A DNA stretch of 64,000 bases, taken from the NCBI GenBank assembly GCA_031763025.1, contig JASSKH010000009.1:8559305-8623304 (forward strand), in the 5' to 3' direction. Made by a program: the position numbers and the translations under genes. Source of the DNA: Macrocystis pyrifera (taxonomy: Eukaryota; Sar; Phaeophyceae; Laminariales; Laminariaceae). Positions 12,439-22,909 of the stretch are shown here, piece after piece. Every line of letters begins with the position of its first letter. Within the stretch, counting starts at the first letter, position 1. The notes beneath the pieces are model-generated. The model saw nothing but the letters and a program-made list of their open reading frames with translations, did no database searches and was not told where the DNA came from.

Positions 12439-13033
12439 GTGTGTGTGTGTGTGTGTTCTTCACATTAAACCGTTCTTCTACTCGTCGACATCCAGCAAGC
12501 CCAGTGTCCGTGCTGATTCTTCACCCTAGAAAGATACGAGCTCTGTGGTCACAGACTACGACACAGAGATAACACACCGTAATGCATTAATAGCCTACGT
12601 AATACCATGCCTTCGCACTAGGTGCGGCCGACACAACATACATACATACGCCAGCAACCAAAATACACATAAAGAAAGAGAAGCAACGAAAAAACCAAAC
12701 CGAAAAAGAACAAGAAAAAGAAAAAGAAAAGGAGAAGAATCCCAAATAAATAAATAAAATGGGAAGCCAAAGCTCAGACACATACATACTTACCCCGAGC
12801 ATGAGCCAAAAGGGACGTGCAAGGGGAAAGATACGAGAAGGAAAAAGGGGACTATGCATCCTGGTGAACACTTAACTAAGTAAAAAGAGCAATAGTGAGT
12901 GGGCCAAAATACGCTCGTCACCCACCCACTATGTAGTACTTCTTTCATAAGGATAAGAAGGGAAAAAAATCAAAATGCATACCGAACGGCCGCAGCAGTT
13001 GGCGGTACGAGTAGCAGAGAAACGTCCAACCTA
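12439..13033 (-). repeat. LINE 3' untranslated region and microsatellite tail
   Basis: This region follows the stop codon of the reverse transcriptase ORF and contains a T-rich tract (minus strand). It then has a conserved segment ending GAAGAACGGTTTAATGTGAAGAAC and an AC dinucleotide run. Four other copies in the window end at the same place with different short tails (AACAAC, ACACAC). This is the behaviour expected of a 3' end recognised by the LINE reverse transcriptase. Confidence 0.75.
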
Positions 13034-15691
13034 TTAGTCGGCCTGGTACCTTGCTACCCTATCTGCGGTCTCTCTGCTACTCTCTTCTACCGCGGTTTCC
13101 CTTCTACTCCTCCTGTTCCCCCCCCTGCCCCTATACACTTGTACGGTGTTCCCTCTACCCCTCCTGCTGTTACCCCTCCCCCCATTCCCTCTAACACTAC
13201 CTGCAGCGGATGCACGGCGCTGTCTACTCAGCTTTGCCTCAGCCTCGTGCCACCTGCCCATGAACTGTTCAGCTGCTTCGAGGATTCCCCGGTACCACTT
13301 TCCCGTCTGTTTTGCTGCAGTGGGCCACAGTGCGGTCCCAACTCCAAAGACTAAGGGGGAGTCTTCCGTTGATCCCTCTGAGGCTTTGAACACTCTAAGG
13401 TCCTCAGCAATTGCCCTAGGCCAAGTCTTAGGCTGCCCGCCTGGTTTCGGGCTCCCCCCACCAGCGATCGTCCCGAACATCAACCGACTGGGCAATCGCC
13501 CCTCGTGTTGCCGCACCACAGCCCCCGCAAAGAAGAGTCGCCGTTTACGGATGGTCGTTTCGATACTTTCGTATCGTGCTATCCTGAGCGCCTTCGCATA
13601 CGAGAGGGTGGTGTGGTCGGTGCGTAGTCGGCGCTGGAAACCAATGACTCGCAGAAGGACTTCGTGGTGGGCTGATCGAAGCTTGGCGAAGTGGTCCGCA
13701 TTGAGGGTCCACGTCACGCAACCGTACAGCAAGGTCTCAATCACCTCGGCCTTCAGCATCCGGACTTTCAGACTAAGCGGTGCGTTCGTCCTATCGTACA
13801 GTTCCGGACCATACCGTTTGAGGCATGCCCGCATCAGACGGATTCGTCGCTCGATTTCGAAGGAGAGGTCAGCGTTCTCGTGGATAATGCCTCCTAGGTA
13901 CAAAAACTGGGTCGTCTGTTTATACTTTTGGCCTGCAGCTTCGATCGCGAGCGGTGAGGTGGTAAACGTCTGATCCGGTGTTCGTAGGAGCATCGTCTCT
14001 GTCTTCTTCTCGGATACCGTGAGACCTACTGCTTCGAAGACAGTCACGATGACTGTCATCATTCTCGCAAGGCCTTCCGCCGACTTCGAGACTATTCCTG
14101 CATCGTCTGCATACAACATGCCCCACACAGCCCTTTGCACGCATGCCAACGGTTCCTCTTTTCCGACAACCCTGTCCTCTTCGAGATGAACCAAATCCCT
14201 TACGATGCATTCGTCTTTGCTGAAGCGTACCAGCACGATGTGTATCGCAGCGGCGAAGAACACGTTGAACAGTAACGGCGATAGTACGCAGCCTTGTCGC
14301 AGTCCCTGGGTTACATTGAACCAGTCCGAGTGTTCACCGTCATCCGCACGCACGCGAGCCCGCATGCCTTCGTGAAAATTGCGAATGATTGTGAGCATCT
14401 TGGTTGGTACACCAAGGCGTGTGAGTACCTCCCACAACAGTTCTCGGTCGACAGAGTCGTACGCTTTCTGCAAGTCGATAAAGCACATGTACAGGGGGAT
14501 TTTCTTCTGCCGCCCGAGCTGCTGCAACCGGCGCACGACGAACAGCATATCGACTGTTGACCGTGCGGGGCGGAAGCCACACTGTTCTTCAGGGAGTATA
14601 TGCTCGGTCTCGCAGTAGCTGCTTAGACGGGACGCAATGATTTTCAGCAACACCTTGCCTGCGTGAGCAACAAGCGAAATACCTCTGTAGTTGTTGCAAT
14701 CAGTTCTATCCTTCTTTTTATGAAGGGTTTTTATGATCGCATCTTTCCATTGCTGGGGGACTTCTCCCGTTACCCAAACGTTAACAAGGATGCTGTGAAA
14801 ATACTGCACGAAAGCGGGGTGGTCAAGTTTCAGTACTTCGACCGGGAGACCATCTGGTCCAACGGCTTTCCAGTTTGACATACCCTTCACTGCTTCCATC
14901 ATCTCGTCAATGGATGGTTCATTTCCAAGGGATAGTTTCAGCGGTCGTGGTGGCACTAGGTCGATGATCGTGGGGTCAAGTTTCAGCGATTTCGTGTTCA
15001 ATAGTTTGTGGTAGTGCCCCGCCCATCTTTCACGAATTCGCGCTTGATCTCGCAACAGCGTGCCATCCTCGTCCATGATAAACTGTTCACTCCTCGCTTT
15101 CGTACCTTGCAACCCTACCGTACTCTTCAGGTGCTTGTAGAACCCTCGTTGATCGGAACTCGCGAGGAATTTCTCGGTTTCAGCGAGGTGCTCTTCAAAA
15201 TACGCATTGACTCCTGCGGCGACCACTTCCTGCAGATTCGCACAGGCGGATCTCAACTTCTTCCACGCTGTACTATCTCGGGGGTAGACACGCAGGAGCT
15301 GTCTCGCATCCTCCCTCGCTGTCCATGCTACTTTGAAAGCGGCCACCGTTTCGGGGGTCTCACACCAACCGTTTCGGTGGTGGCGACGTGGTGGAGGTGG
15401 CACCTCTTTCTCAACAGCATTCATGACAGTTGTGGTGAAAACCTCAACCATGCCAGACGTGTTACGAGGCTGGGTAGGTTGGTTAAGAGTGGAAACGACC
15501 CTCTCGACTATTCGGTGTCGACGCTCTCCATCGGATAAGAAAAGCTGCCTGTCGAATTCTCGGCGTTTTGGGGGTTTCAGCAATCTTCGGTTAGACAAAA
15601 AGTGACCACTAAGTCGGGCCTTGATGTACACGATGTTATGGTCTGAATCAGCCTTAGCAGGTGGTGGGGGCTGTGGGGACGACTGCAACAT
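13034..15691 (-). CDS. LINE reverse transcriptase ORF
   Basis: The 885-residue ORF starts at an ATG but its true N terminus is probably the endonuclease ORF upstream. Its first 30 residues contain ADSDHNIVY, the SDH box that completes an APE-type endonuclease. The RT domain follows, with [25 protein letters not shown] near residue 405, [14 protein letters not shown] near 465 and the catalytic YADD at 527-530. After RT come the conserved [14 protein letters not shown] and [12 protein letters not shown] stretch seen in many protist LINEs and an Arg-Gly-rich tail that could bind RNA. The product would copy element RNA at a nicked target. No stop interrupts the frame, so this copy is comparatively young. 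The related copy at 25554-27727 ends in the same RVARYQAD. Confidence 0.88.
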   Translation of the reverse strand: MLQSSPQPPPPAKADSDHNIVYIKARLSGHFLSNRRLLKPPKRREFDRQLFLSDGERRHRIVERVVSTLNQPTQPRNTSGMVEVFTTTVMNAVEKEVPPPPRRHHRNGWCETPETVAAFKVAWTAREDARQLLRVYPRDSTAWKKLRSACANLQEVVAAGVNAYFEEHLAETEKFLASSDQRGFYKHLKSTVGLQGTKARSEQFIMDEDGTLLRDQARIRERWAGHYHKLLNTKSLKLDPTIIDLVPPRPLKLSLGNEPSIDEMMEAVKGMSNWKAVGPDGLPVEVLKLDHPAFVQYFHSILVNVWVTGEVPQQWKDAIIKTLHKKKDRTDCNNYRGISLVAHAGKVLLKIIASRLSSYCETEHILPEEQCGFRPARSTVDMLFVVRRLQQLGRQKKIPLYMCFIDLQKAYDSVDRELLWEVLTRLGVPTKMLTIIRNFHEGMRARVRADDGEHSDWFNVTQGLRQGCVLSPLLFNVFFAAAIHIVLVRFSKDECIVRDLVHLEEDRVVGKEEPLACVQRAVWGMLYADDAGIVSKSAEGLARMMTVIVTVFEAVGLTVSEKKTETMLLRTPDQTFTTSPLAIEAAGQKYKQTTQFLYLGGIIHENADLSFEIERRIRLMRACLKRYGPELYDRTNAPLSLKVRMLKAEVIETLLYGCVTWTLNADHFAKLRSAHHEVLLRVIGFQRRLRTDHTTLSYAKALRIARYESIETTIRKRRLFFAGAVVRQHEGRLPSRLMFGTIAGGGSPKPGGQPKTWPRAIAEDLRVFKASEGSTEDSPLVFGVGTALWPTAAKQTGKWYRGILEAAEQFMGRWHEAEAKLSRQRRASAAGSVRGNGGRGNSRRGRGNTVQVYRGRGGNRRSRRETAVEESSRETADRVARYQAD

Positions 15692-16760
15692 TATGTACTC
15701 TAGGTCGGTGGACTTGACGAGTTAGGATGTAGTCGATTCGCTTACGATCATTCAGGCTGGTGCTGTTGTATATATGCGATATTCCGCCCTTGCGCGTGCT
15801 GAAAAATGTGTTGGTGAGCGCTAGCTTGCAACTGGTAGCGAACGACAAAAGCCGTTTGCCGTTATCACTACGAACATCTCGTCCGTATGCTCCGAGCACC
15901 CTACATTCATCATCACCGCACCCTTCTATCCTCCCCCCAGTTCGCCCATTGGCATCTATAAGCACAAACAAACACTCTTTAGCAGGAATCTGCTCAACCA
16001 GGTCCTCCAACTTTCGCCAGAACATGCCTTTCTGCTTGGAGTCTTTGGTACAATCAGTTGGGGCGTACGCAACGACGAAATTAACCGCATCGCACCGACC
16101 GTCCAACTCAAAGCGCATAGACATAAGTCGTTCGTCAATAAACTGCTGAGTGAACTTAGACGTACGGCATATTGAGTCTTTTACTGCTAAACCTACCCCA
16201 TACAACCCTTGTCTCGCTGCTGTTTTTTCCTGACCTGAACAAAAAACTTGGTATCCAGCTGCACGAAATCTCGTGTTGCCGGACCGTCGGGTTTCCTGCA
16301 GACCAATGAAGTCACAACCGAGTTGCCGTCCTTTCGCAAGTACGCACTCGTCATGCCCGTACCCGTTCTTCCCCTTTACGGCGAGGGTACGCACATTGTA
16401 GGTCGCTACCACCACAAGTGCCGCCTTCCGCCTCTTACGAGCCTCGCGTGCTGCTTTTTTTGCCAGCCGACGAGAGGCTCGTCCCCTCCTCCTTTTTTGC
16501 TTTTTTTGTCTCTTCGTTTTCTCTATGATAATATTGGCTCTCCGCTTTGTAGCCCGGTTCGCGCCTTGGTTTCCGTTGGTTGGGTGCAGCCGTCCCAGCC
16601 AACTCCGACACCCCCATCCTTCCTGTCGCGCTTGCGTACCCACGCGGTGGCCAGCCTCTCCTCTCCCCAGGTTACCCACGCAGCGCTCTCTGCTGTGGTG
16701 ATGTACCCGTCCTGCCTCGGGGATGAACTCCTCGGCATCCGGGTTAAAAATAAAACTCAT
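15654..16760 (-). CDS. LINE AP-like endonuclease ORF
   Basis: The first ATG is at 16760; the open frame extends a few codons upstream through GTG codons. The first 110 residues are basic, with Lys/Arg-rich runs near 75-105. The endonuclease/exonuclease/phosphatase fold follows, with TYNVRTL near 118, LQETR near 153, [23 protein letters not shown] near 268 and [10 protein letters not shown] near 340. The last catalytic motif, SDH, is missing from this frame and lies at the start of the overlapping RT ORF. The two ORFs overlap by 38 bases and the RT frame is +1 relative to this one, in a C-rich stretch near 15670. Either a recent indel split one polyprotein or expression uses frameshifting. The role would be nicking of target DNA. 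Confidence 0.85.
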   Translation of the reverse strand: MSFIFNPDAEEFIPEAGRVHHHSRERCVGNLGRGEAGHRVGTQARQEGWGCRSWLGRLHPTNGNQGANRATKRRANIIIEKTKRQKKQKRRRGRASRRLAKKAAREARKRRKAALVVVATYNVRTLAVKGKNGYGHDECVLAKGRQLGCDFIGLQETRRSGNTRFRAAGYQVFCSGQEKTAARQGLYGVGLAVKDSICRTSKFTQQFIDERLMSMRFELDGRCDAVNFVVAYAPTDCTKDSKQKGMFWRKLEDLVEQIPAKECLFVLIDANGRTGGRIEGCGDDECRVLGAYGRDVRSDNGKRLLSFATSCKLALTNTFFSTRKGGISHIYNSTSLNDRKRIDYILTRQVHRPRVHNVAVVPTAPTTC

Positions 16761-16805
16761 CACCACCACCCCGCGCGGTCCTTAGGGTGAACAGCTCACT
16801 CGCCA

Positions 16806-17436
16806 GACCGCGCGAGGTTCCCTCTCTACCCAGCCCGAGGCTCGATGCCCGTGTGGCTGCTGCTAGACCGCTGTAAGTCCTTGCGGGCTTCCTCGGCCCA
16901 CCCCAAGGACGGGGCAGGCCGTATCAGGTACATGTAGTGAAAGTTTGTTTGCGCTTAGTATTCGCTAGATATCGGGGGTCCCAAAAAACCCGGTATCGAA
17001 AAACACCAAGACATCAGATAACTGGTGAAAAAAGCAATAAATTGCACCCCCCATCCATACACTCCTCAGCATAATAAGGGCGTGCAAAGTGTGTGCAAAG
17101 TCTCAGGATCTTGAAAAAAAAGAAAAAACGTGGTGAATTCCACACAAAAAATCCTGACGGAATGCCTGAACCAGCTCGTACGGGTTGTTGTTCCACCGCT
17201 CACGGCACGACAACGATGGATGGATCGATGTGCGCTCTTGAAGTGGTATCGGGTTTGACTCGACTTATGTACAGCTGCATCCTGCACTAAAAACTGTGCA
17301 GGATGCGGGTCTTATTAGTCAAGGCTGATGGTCTTTCGGCCACCCAGCGTTTTTTTGGAAAAACGCCACCAAAACAGGCGGTGGAGTCGCGTGCGTGACT
17401 GCCCCTACCGACCTCGAGCCCCCCAGAGGGTTGGGG
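16806..17436. other. No gene recognised
   Basis: The first 100 bases are GC-rich and may be the LINE 5' region. The rest has no family signature. Confidence 0.45.
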
Positions 17437-17478
17437 TTAGGGTTAGGGTTAGGGTTAGGGTTAGGGTTAGGGTTAGGG
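17437..17478 (+). repeat. Interstitial telomeric repeat, seven exact TTAGGG units
   Basis: Seven uninterrupted TTAGGG units lie in the window interior, flanked by imperfect GGTTGGGG and GGTCAGGCCTGGGG variants. TTAGGG is the telomere repeat of many eukaryotes, including some algae. The placement suggests repair-mediated insertion, an old end fusion, or pairing with a telomere-targeted element. Confidence 0.9.
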
Positions 17479-18010
17479 TCAGGCCTGGGGTTGGGTTGGT
17501 CTGGGTCCACGTACAAGGTTGACATTGACGACACACAACCTGCACAAAGTTTTGTGCTAGGAAGCAGCTGCACATAGCGCACGCCATCGGGTTTCAACAC
17601 ACTACTATTGATACGTGGCGGTATAGAGTCGGGACTAGGGGACGAGTCAGTCTACAGTAGTATTAGGCTATACCGGTACCTCACAAGGAGACTGACTCTA
17701 CGTAGGCCAATCCAAAGCGGTGAGAGAAGCTCACGACGTAAAGAGTGATGCAAGACTGATGTTGCAGTAGATTAACAATGCTGTGCTAGAGAAGGCAGGA
17801 ACAAGCAGAGTAGAGACAGGTACGATTGGACAGAGAGTTGAACAGTTGGGGACTGGTCGAGTATATGTTCAGTGCGCACGAATATATTTGCAGTGTGCCC
17901 TTGGTGTGCCACCATGCAGTATGCCACACGATAGAATCTGTCGCGTCAACTACTCCGTCTTCAATCGACAACTATCAGCAATAAAGCGGTAGAACGTGCT
18001 CGTTTTTGTA
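17479..18010. other. No gene recognised
   Basis: Only short ORFs without features are present, up to the start of the SINE-like cluster. Confidence 0.4.
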
Positions 18011-18885
18011 GGATAAACTAGTGAGCTTCTCAGTCGGCGCTGATTGAGTAGTTCAGCTTTTTTTCCCAAATAAACGAACAAAGTAAGTACTGGTACATTT
18101 GGGCTCGGTACGCCTCCCGCCGATAACATCCTCCGGGGTTGATCAAGCCCCCAATCAGCGCCTTATGTTTTGATGTTTCCTTCTTATGGTCCCCTTCCCT
18201 AGTCGTGCGTTATTTTACTCAAGTGATTAACTCCACTCCCGACCCTCTGGTCGAGTGTTTTTTTCATCGTGCTTCTTTCCACTTGGTTTCCGTCTTTCTA
18301 CCCGCGGCGGAGAAAGCAGAAACACGACCTCTGGCGGGACTCGAACTCGGGAGGGAGGGGGGGCATATAGAGGAAAAACCAGACGCCGATTAGGGGCTTC
18401 GTCTACACCGGAGGATGTTGTCGGCGGGAGGCCGTATCAAGCCCAAATATAATTTTTCTGTTAGTTTGTTTTGAGATAAACCACTGAACTACTCAGTCAG
18501 TGCTGACTGAGTACCTCGCTCGGTGGTTCATATTCTAACAATAAAAGTCCGGGGTTCGAGTCCCGCCAGACGTCGTATTTCCGTTTATTTTTGGCCCGGG
18601 TAGAAAAAACACAAAGTCAAGTGGAGAGAACCACGATAAAAAACACTCGACCCGAATGAACTACTTGAGTAAAAGAACGCACGACTAGAGAGGCGGGGCA
18701 TACGAAGGAATCACCAGGCGCTGAATAGGGGCTTGATCAACCCCGGGATATGTCATCGGCAGGAGGCCGTATCGAGCCTAAAAGGTACTTATTTTGCTTG
18801 CTTATTCGGGAAAAAACCACTGAGCTACTTAGTCAACGCTGACTGAGTAGCCCATTGGTTTATCCCAAACAAACGAACAGAACGC
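18011..18885. repeat. Cluster of tRNA-like SINE units, head-to-head
   Basis: A unit of roughly 350-400 bp occurs in the minus sense from about 18345 down to 18011, as a tail fragment at 18361-18455 (+), as a longer copy at 18475-18790 (+), and as a head fragment at 18808-18880 (+). The units carry a pol III-like B box, GGTTCGAGTCCCGCC, at 18557-18572 and its complement near 18332-18346. An A box, TAGCCCATTGG, is clear in the last fragment. All begin with the hairpin CTCAGTCAGYGCTGACTGAG. A tRNA-derived SINE with degenerate copies is the best reading. A functional tRNA is unlikely because no closed acceptor stem is seen. Confidence 0.6.
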
Positions 18886-19171
18886 GGGCAGTGTAATGGA
18901 GATGCAACGATATAGAGTTACTCTTTAGGCACGCACGCGTAGATCGGTTAACAGAAACGTTGACTATTATTGGATGCCTCTTCAGTTCTTCAATGACCGG
19001 CGTTGCTTTCCTTGACGCTTTTGCTATTGAAAGGCCACGCATTTCTTCTTTTTTTTTCGCCAGTCCTTGATCACTTGGACCACTGCCTCTGGTCTATCCA
19101 AACCACCGCCAAAAAAGCTCTGAAGGCCGTCCCCTTTATATTCTCTTCATGGTCGTCGCCCCATTGGACTA

Positions 19172-19276
19172 TTACGGGGGACCATAGTAAATAGGACCTC
19201 CGATACACACAAACATATATATATTTCCCTTTTTTTGCCAACGAAATTTGGTCGTATTTACTATGGTCCCCCGTAA
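19172..19276. mobile_element. MITE, 105 bp, TA target site (copy 1)
   Basis: The ends are inverted repeats beginning TTACGGGGGACCATAGTAA, and the element is flanked by TA on both sides (19170-19171 and 19277-19278). A second copy of exactly the same length is at 29324-29428. TA duplication and short inverted ends fit a Tc1/mariner-type non-autonomous element. No coding capacity exists. Confidence 0.8.
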
Positions 19277-19369
19277 TAGTGGTACCCTCGAATGCTACTA
19301 AGAGTTGATGCTGGATTTCGAGTCCCACATGGGCCGCACACTTGAGTTTGTCTGACAAAGAAAATATTA

Positions 19370-20933
19370 CTGTGGGGGGCCCTCTATATTGCGGGTGCCC
19401 AGTATAGTGCGGGTGAAATCGCTTGGCACAACTTAGGCCCCTCTATAGTGCGGGTGCCGCACTATTCGGGGCACCCCTATATAATGCGGGTTCGGTTCCT
19501 CTCAAGACCATCTGCAGTGCGGGTTTGACGTCACGCCATGTCACCACCCGCCTGAAGACGGATGTCCTCGCCACCCTGGACATCGCCCCTGGAAAGCCTG
19601 CCGCGGAAGCCTCCGCGCTGGCGGCGCAGACGTGGGCATCAACCGAGGACCAGGAGGCGTACAGGGTCTGGCGGTGCGGTTAGATTAGGTGGAAGACGTG
19701 GCGACGGTCCTTAAGGGCTTGCCTGTGGAGGGGGACGAGCCTTCGGACAGCGAGGAAGAGGAGGAGGAGGACAACGAGGACGGAAGTATGGGAGGCGAGG
19801 GCGCTGAGCCGCATCCTTAGGCGGAATTTTCCCAACACTTCGCCCCCATGGACATGTACGCGGCAGGGTGCGGCTTGAACGAGGCCAGCGACTTGCTCAA
19901 GAGGGCAAGGATGTTGATGACCGACGCGCATGCATCGAAGCCATCGTGCCTGGATGATGATAGGGAGTTTCTTTACGCGTAGAGCAATGAGCCGTTTTTC
20001 CCCACGCAGTTATTGCTGTAGTTTTTGTTGATAGCAGATCGATCTGGTCTTTGTTTGATGTTGAATGTGTCTTGAAGTTATTGCTGCAGTTTGTTGATAG
20101 CGCGGGTCGATTTGGCCTGTGTTTGATTTTGTATGTGTCTTGAATGAGTCACTTGTTTGCGAGTTTTGCTTTGCCGTGTTGTTTTTCTTCGTGCGTTCAA
20201 GCCGCCCAACCCCTAAAACATAGAGGCGTTGTTGTGTAATGTGGGGTTTTGTTGGAAAAGCTTAGGTAGAGCGTGCGGGAAGTAGGACGTTTTGGGGTCC
20301 TTGTTTCTATTTTCTTTTTCTATGCGTGTCTCCCCTATCTTTGTTTCTCCGTGCGTGTCTGGGTCGTGTTGAAAATGTGTATTCCTTTCGTTTTGTAAAC
20401 AGACGTGTTTCGTATTTGGCAAGTTCAGGTATCACTACTGCTGTGTAGCGTGTTATTTGGTAATGTATCAAGCGGAACTATTAATATCAATGCGGAATGT
20501 TACGAGAAACAACGGCATGGGGTTTGCGCAGACTGCCCTTTTGGTACACCCAGCGTCTATTGCGTAGCATGTCATGGACCAACAATCCTGTCATCTCTGT
20601 ACAGTACGTATAGGATGTGTTTTTTACCGTTGTGCAGTATTTGCAACATGCTGTCCTCTTCTCACCCGCCAACGGACGCAGGCTTCTACCAGCGTGCATA
20701 TAATACATATTATCCCGTACCCCTCACTTGTTGCATGCACGACGGTGCCACCTGCATACAGTACCCCTCGCTGTTGGCTGCCTCCTATGCTGAAGCCCAG
20801 CAGTATCGCGAATAGCGCGCGTACCCGCACTATTCGGGACCGAAATCATATACAGCAGTAGTGCGGGTGCCCGCTATAGTGCGGGAGTTATCGCTTGTCA
20901 CATACTACCCGCACTATAGAGGGCCCCCCACTG
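19370..20933 (+). mobile_element. TA-flanked DNA transposon, about 1.56 kb, pogo/mariner-like
   Basis: The two ends are inverted copies: the left starts CTGTGGGGGGCCCTCTATA and the right, complemented, CAGTGGGGGGCCCTCTATA. TA lies outside each end (19368-19369 and 20934-20935). Subterminal repeats of GCGGGTGCCC and TATAGTGCGGGT occur several times at both ends and could be transposase binding sites. The size and interrupted coding region suggest an internally deleted derivative. The CAGT start and TA target fit pogo/Tigger-type elements. The assignment depends on the ends, since the coding remnant is not diagnostic. Confidence 0.7.
19510..19980 (+). pseudogene. Possible C-terminal transposase remnant
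   Basis: Within the TA-flanked transposon, consecutive plus-strand frames encode an Ala-rich stretch and, after a stop, an acidic block with DSEEEEEEDNEDG. After another stop they encode MDMYAAGCGLNEASDLLKRA followed by an acidic end. An acidic linker followed by a helical C-terminal segment is seen in some pogo/CENP-B-like transposases, but no catalytic DDE motif is present. It could also be captured host sequence. Confidence 0.3.
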
Positions 20934-20935
20934 TA

Positions 20936-21899
20936 AACGGAATCAACTGCTGAGAGCGCCTACAGCAGCAAGCAGTAGTAGCGTGGGTAGGCGCAATTCA
21001 ATGCGAATCGACAAAGGAAGAAAGGGCCGAACTCTCCTCGCAATAAAAAATGCAGGGCAAGAACCGTTAGTGGGGAAGAGGGAGAAGAACCCCTGCTACG
21101 TGTTCCCGGATGTGAGTAACGACTAGGAAGGAGAGCAAAAAGAAGGGCGAAGATAATAAATGGGGTGGGAAAAAAACGAAAATACAAGAATAAGAGCTTC
21201 CCATGATCGCTTCGCACGCCAGTCATCGCAAGGAAGAGAAAAAACCGAACAAGCATAGTAGTCCTACGTTCTAGGCCTACCAACAGCAGCGAGTAGTGTC
21301 GTGATGTTCTCTTGTATACCCTGGCTATGCCCGCGGGCTTTGCACGAGAGGTAGGGACAAACGAAGGAGAAACTTCTCTGTTGTAACTCAGAACCATAGT
21401 TGGCCACTAGAGAGTGATAATTGACGTCGCCCCCCCCCCCCCCCCCCCTGGGCCCGTCTGTCTTTTTGTCCTCTTTGTGTCGGTTGTGTTGTCTTTGACC
21501 CATCAACTAACTGGACATAGGCCTGCTCGATTTTTGTTTGATGTTAACTCTTTGTCTCTACCCTCTTCTTGTACGCTTACCTTCCGTCTGGTCTTTTTGT
21601 GGCGTCCTTACGCTGGTCTATCAGCTGGACATATCATAGGAGGACCGATCGTACCAGCCAACAGCAACCTTGTACTCGGGACTTGGTCTGCGCCCTGAGC
21701 GCGCATGTTTGATTATTTAGTTCGTATTTCTTTGCCTTTTTCCTTTCTCTTCTTTTTTTTATGTTCCCTCTTCGTGTTTTTTTTATTTTTTTGCTCTTTT
21801 CTTTTTCCTTTATTGCTTTTTTCGAGTGTACATACATGTGTACTGCGATTGACTTTTTCCCGGTGTTATTTAGCTGCGAGTGATGCGGCAACAGCTCGT
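20936..21899. other. No gene recognised; poly-C run near 21431
   Basis: ORFs here arise from biased composition. A run of about 18 C lies at 21431-21449. A pyrimidine-rich stretch (21720-21820) precedes the LINE 3' fragment. Confidence 0.45.
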
Positions 21900-22540
21900 T
21901 AGTTGACGAACGCTGGACGAAGGTGGCAGACAGGGTAGCAAGGTACCAGGCGGGACAGCAGGGAGACCCTGGCTGTGCTACTCGTACCATAAACTGCTGC
22001 CGCTACCTGGAGGATGCCTTGTGCTTTGTTTGGTTTGCCTGTTATTTTCCCTTGGTTTTTATTGAATAGTCTTACTCTCTTGACGACGACTAGTGGTGTT
22101 TCTCCTTTTCCCTTTTTTTTCTAGCTCCTTCTTTTCAAGTGTCTGCCAGATCCCCTGCGGGGGGGGCACGATGGTGTGTTGCTATACATATACCAGGTAC
22201 CAGGTATATACCTCGTATTTGTTTCTTTTTCTTGTTTCTTTTTCTCTTTCTAATTGTCTTTGTTTTTTTTTGTTTTTTTTTCTCTTTGTTTCGTTTCGTT
22301 TCTCTAGGTCATGGAATGTGTATGTCGTGCCTGCCGTACGCAGTATGATGACGTGGCACTGCATTGCATACGTGGCAACGTAGTATCTCTGTGGCGTAGC
22401 TTTGTGACTAAACTGTAAATAACTTGTATCTCTCAAGGATTGAAGAATCGGCACGGACACTGGTTGTGCTGGATATCGATGGGTAGGAAGAACGGTTTAA
22501 TGTGAAGAAAACAACAATAACAACAGCAGTAGTAGTACCG
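21900..22540 (+). mobile_element. LINE 3' fragment A (5'-truncated)
   Basis: The fragment starts within the last codons of the LINE ORF (bases encoding ADRVARYQA), continues through the T-rich 3' region and ends GAAGAACGGTTTAATGTGAAG, followed by an AAC-rich tail. It matches the 3' end at 12439-13033 and lies in inverted orientation to fragment B at 24350-25290. Confidence 0.75.
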
Positions 22541-22555
22541 TTTCCCTCACGGACT

Positions 22556-22556
<1 letters not shown>

Positions 22557-22598
<42 letters not shown>

Positions 22599-22909
22599 AT
22601 CATCACTTTTACTTTCCAGCCCACTCGTAGGAGGTTTTACCCTCGACGATCTTCTGGACAAGCCGTGGTCACAGGTGTCGTCCCTTCTCCCCCCTGGTAC
22701 GTGCCTTTAGTTTTTATCGCGCATAGGGTTCAGCATTCCCACTGCTCGTCGATTTTCATCGAATGTACAGCTAACTCACGCTCTCGCGCTTTCCGCTAAT
22801 CAATTTTATGCAAGAAAAAGTCCCTATGAGCATGCACTCGGTGAGACTCGAACTCACGAAATTGATCTTGATAGGCTCACGGACCACCTACCAAGCCACC
22901 GGGGACGCC
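22557..22909 (-). mobile_element. tRNA-derived SINE, copy A
   Basis: On the minus strand the element begins GGCGTCCCCGGTGGCTTGG and has an A box-like TGGCTTGGTAGG. It has a perfect T-arm, GTGAG-TTCGAGT-CTCAC (B box), then an unrelated body of about 230 bases, and ends in a 41-base poly-A (poly-T at 22557-22597 on plus). The head is shaped like a tRNA gene but has no matching 3' acceptor strand. Copy B is at 24572-24892. Confidence 0.75.

Larger units (their letters stand above)
12439..16805 (-). mobile_element. Near-complete non-LTR retrotransposon (LINE)
   Basis: Read on the minus strand, the element has an endonuclease ORF, a reverse transcriptase ORF, a 3' untranslated region of about 590 bases with a pyrimidine-rich stretch, and ends in GAAGAAC followed by a (AC)n run at 12439-12456. 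The last 600 bases recur, 5'-truncated, at 21900, 24350-25290 and 41984, which defines the 3' end. The APE endonuclease plus RT order identifies a LINE. The 5' boundary is not defined, but GC-rich sequence continues to about 16900. Target site duplications were not found. Confidence 0.85.

Noticed and set aside
12630-12760. Lysine/arginine-rich ORF
   Set aside because: It comes from the purine-rich complement of the LINE 3' pyrimidine tract.
13146-13973. 275-residue plus-strand ORF
   Set aside because: It is the antisense of the LINE reverse transcriptase C-terminal part.
22834-22909. A working tRNA gene
   Set aside because: A good T-arm and B box are present, but there is no acceptor pairing and the sequence is joined to a conserved body with poly-A, so it is a SINE head.
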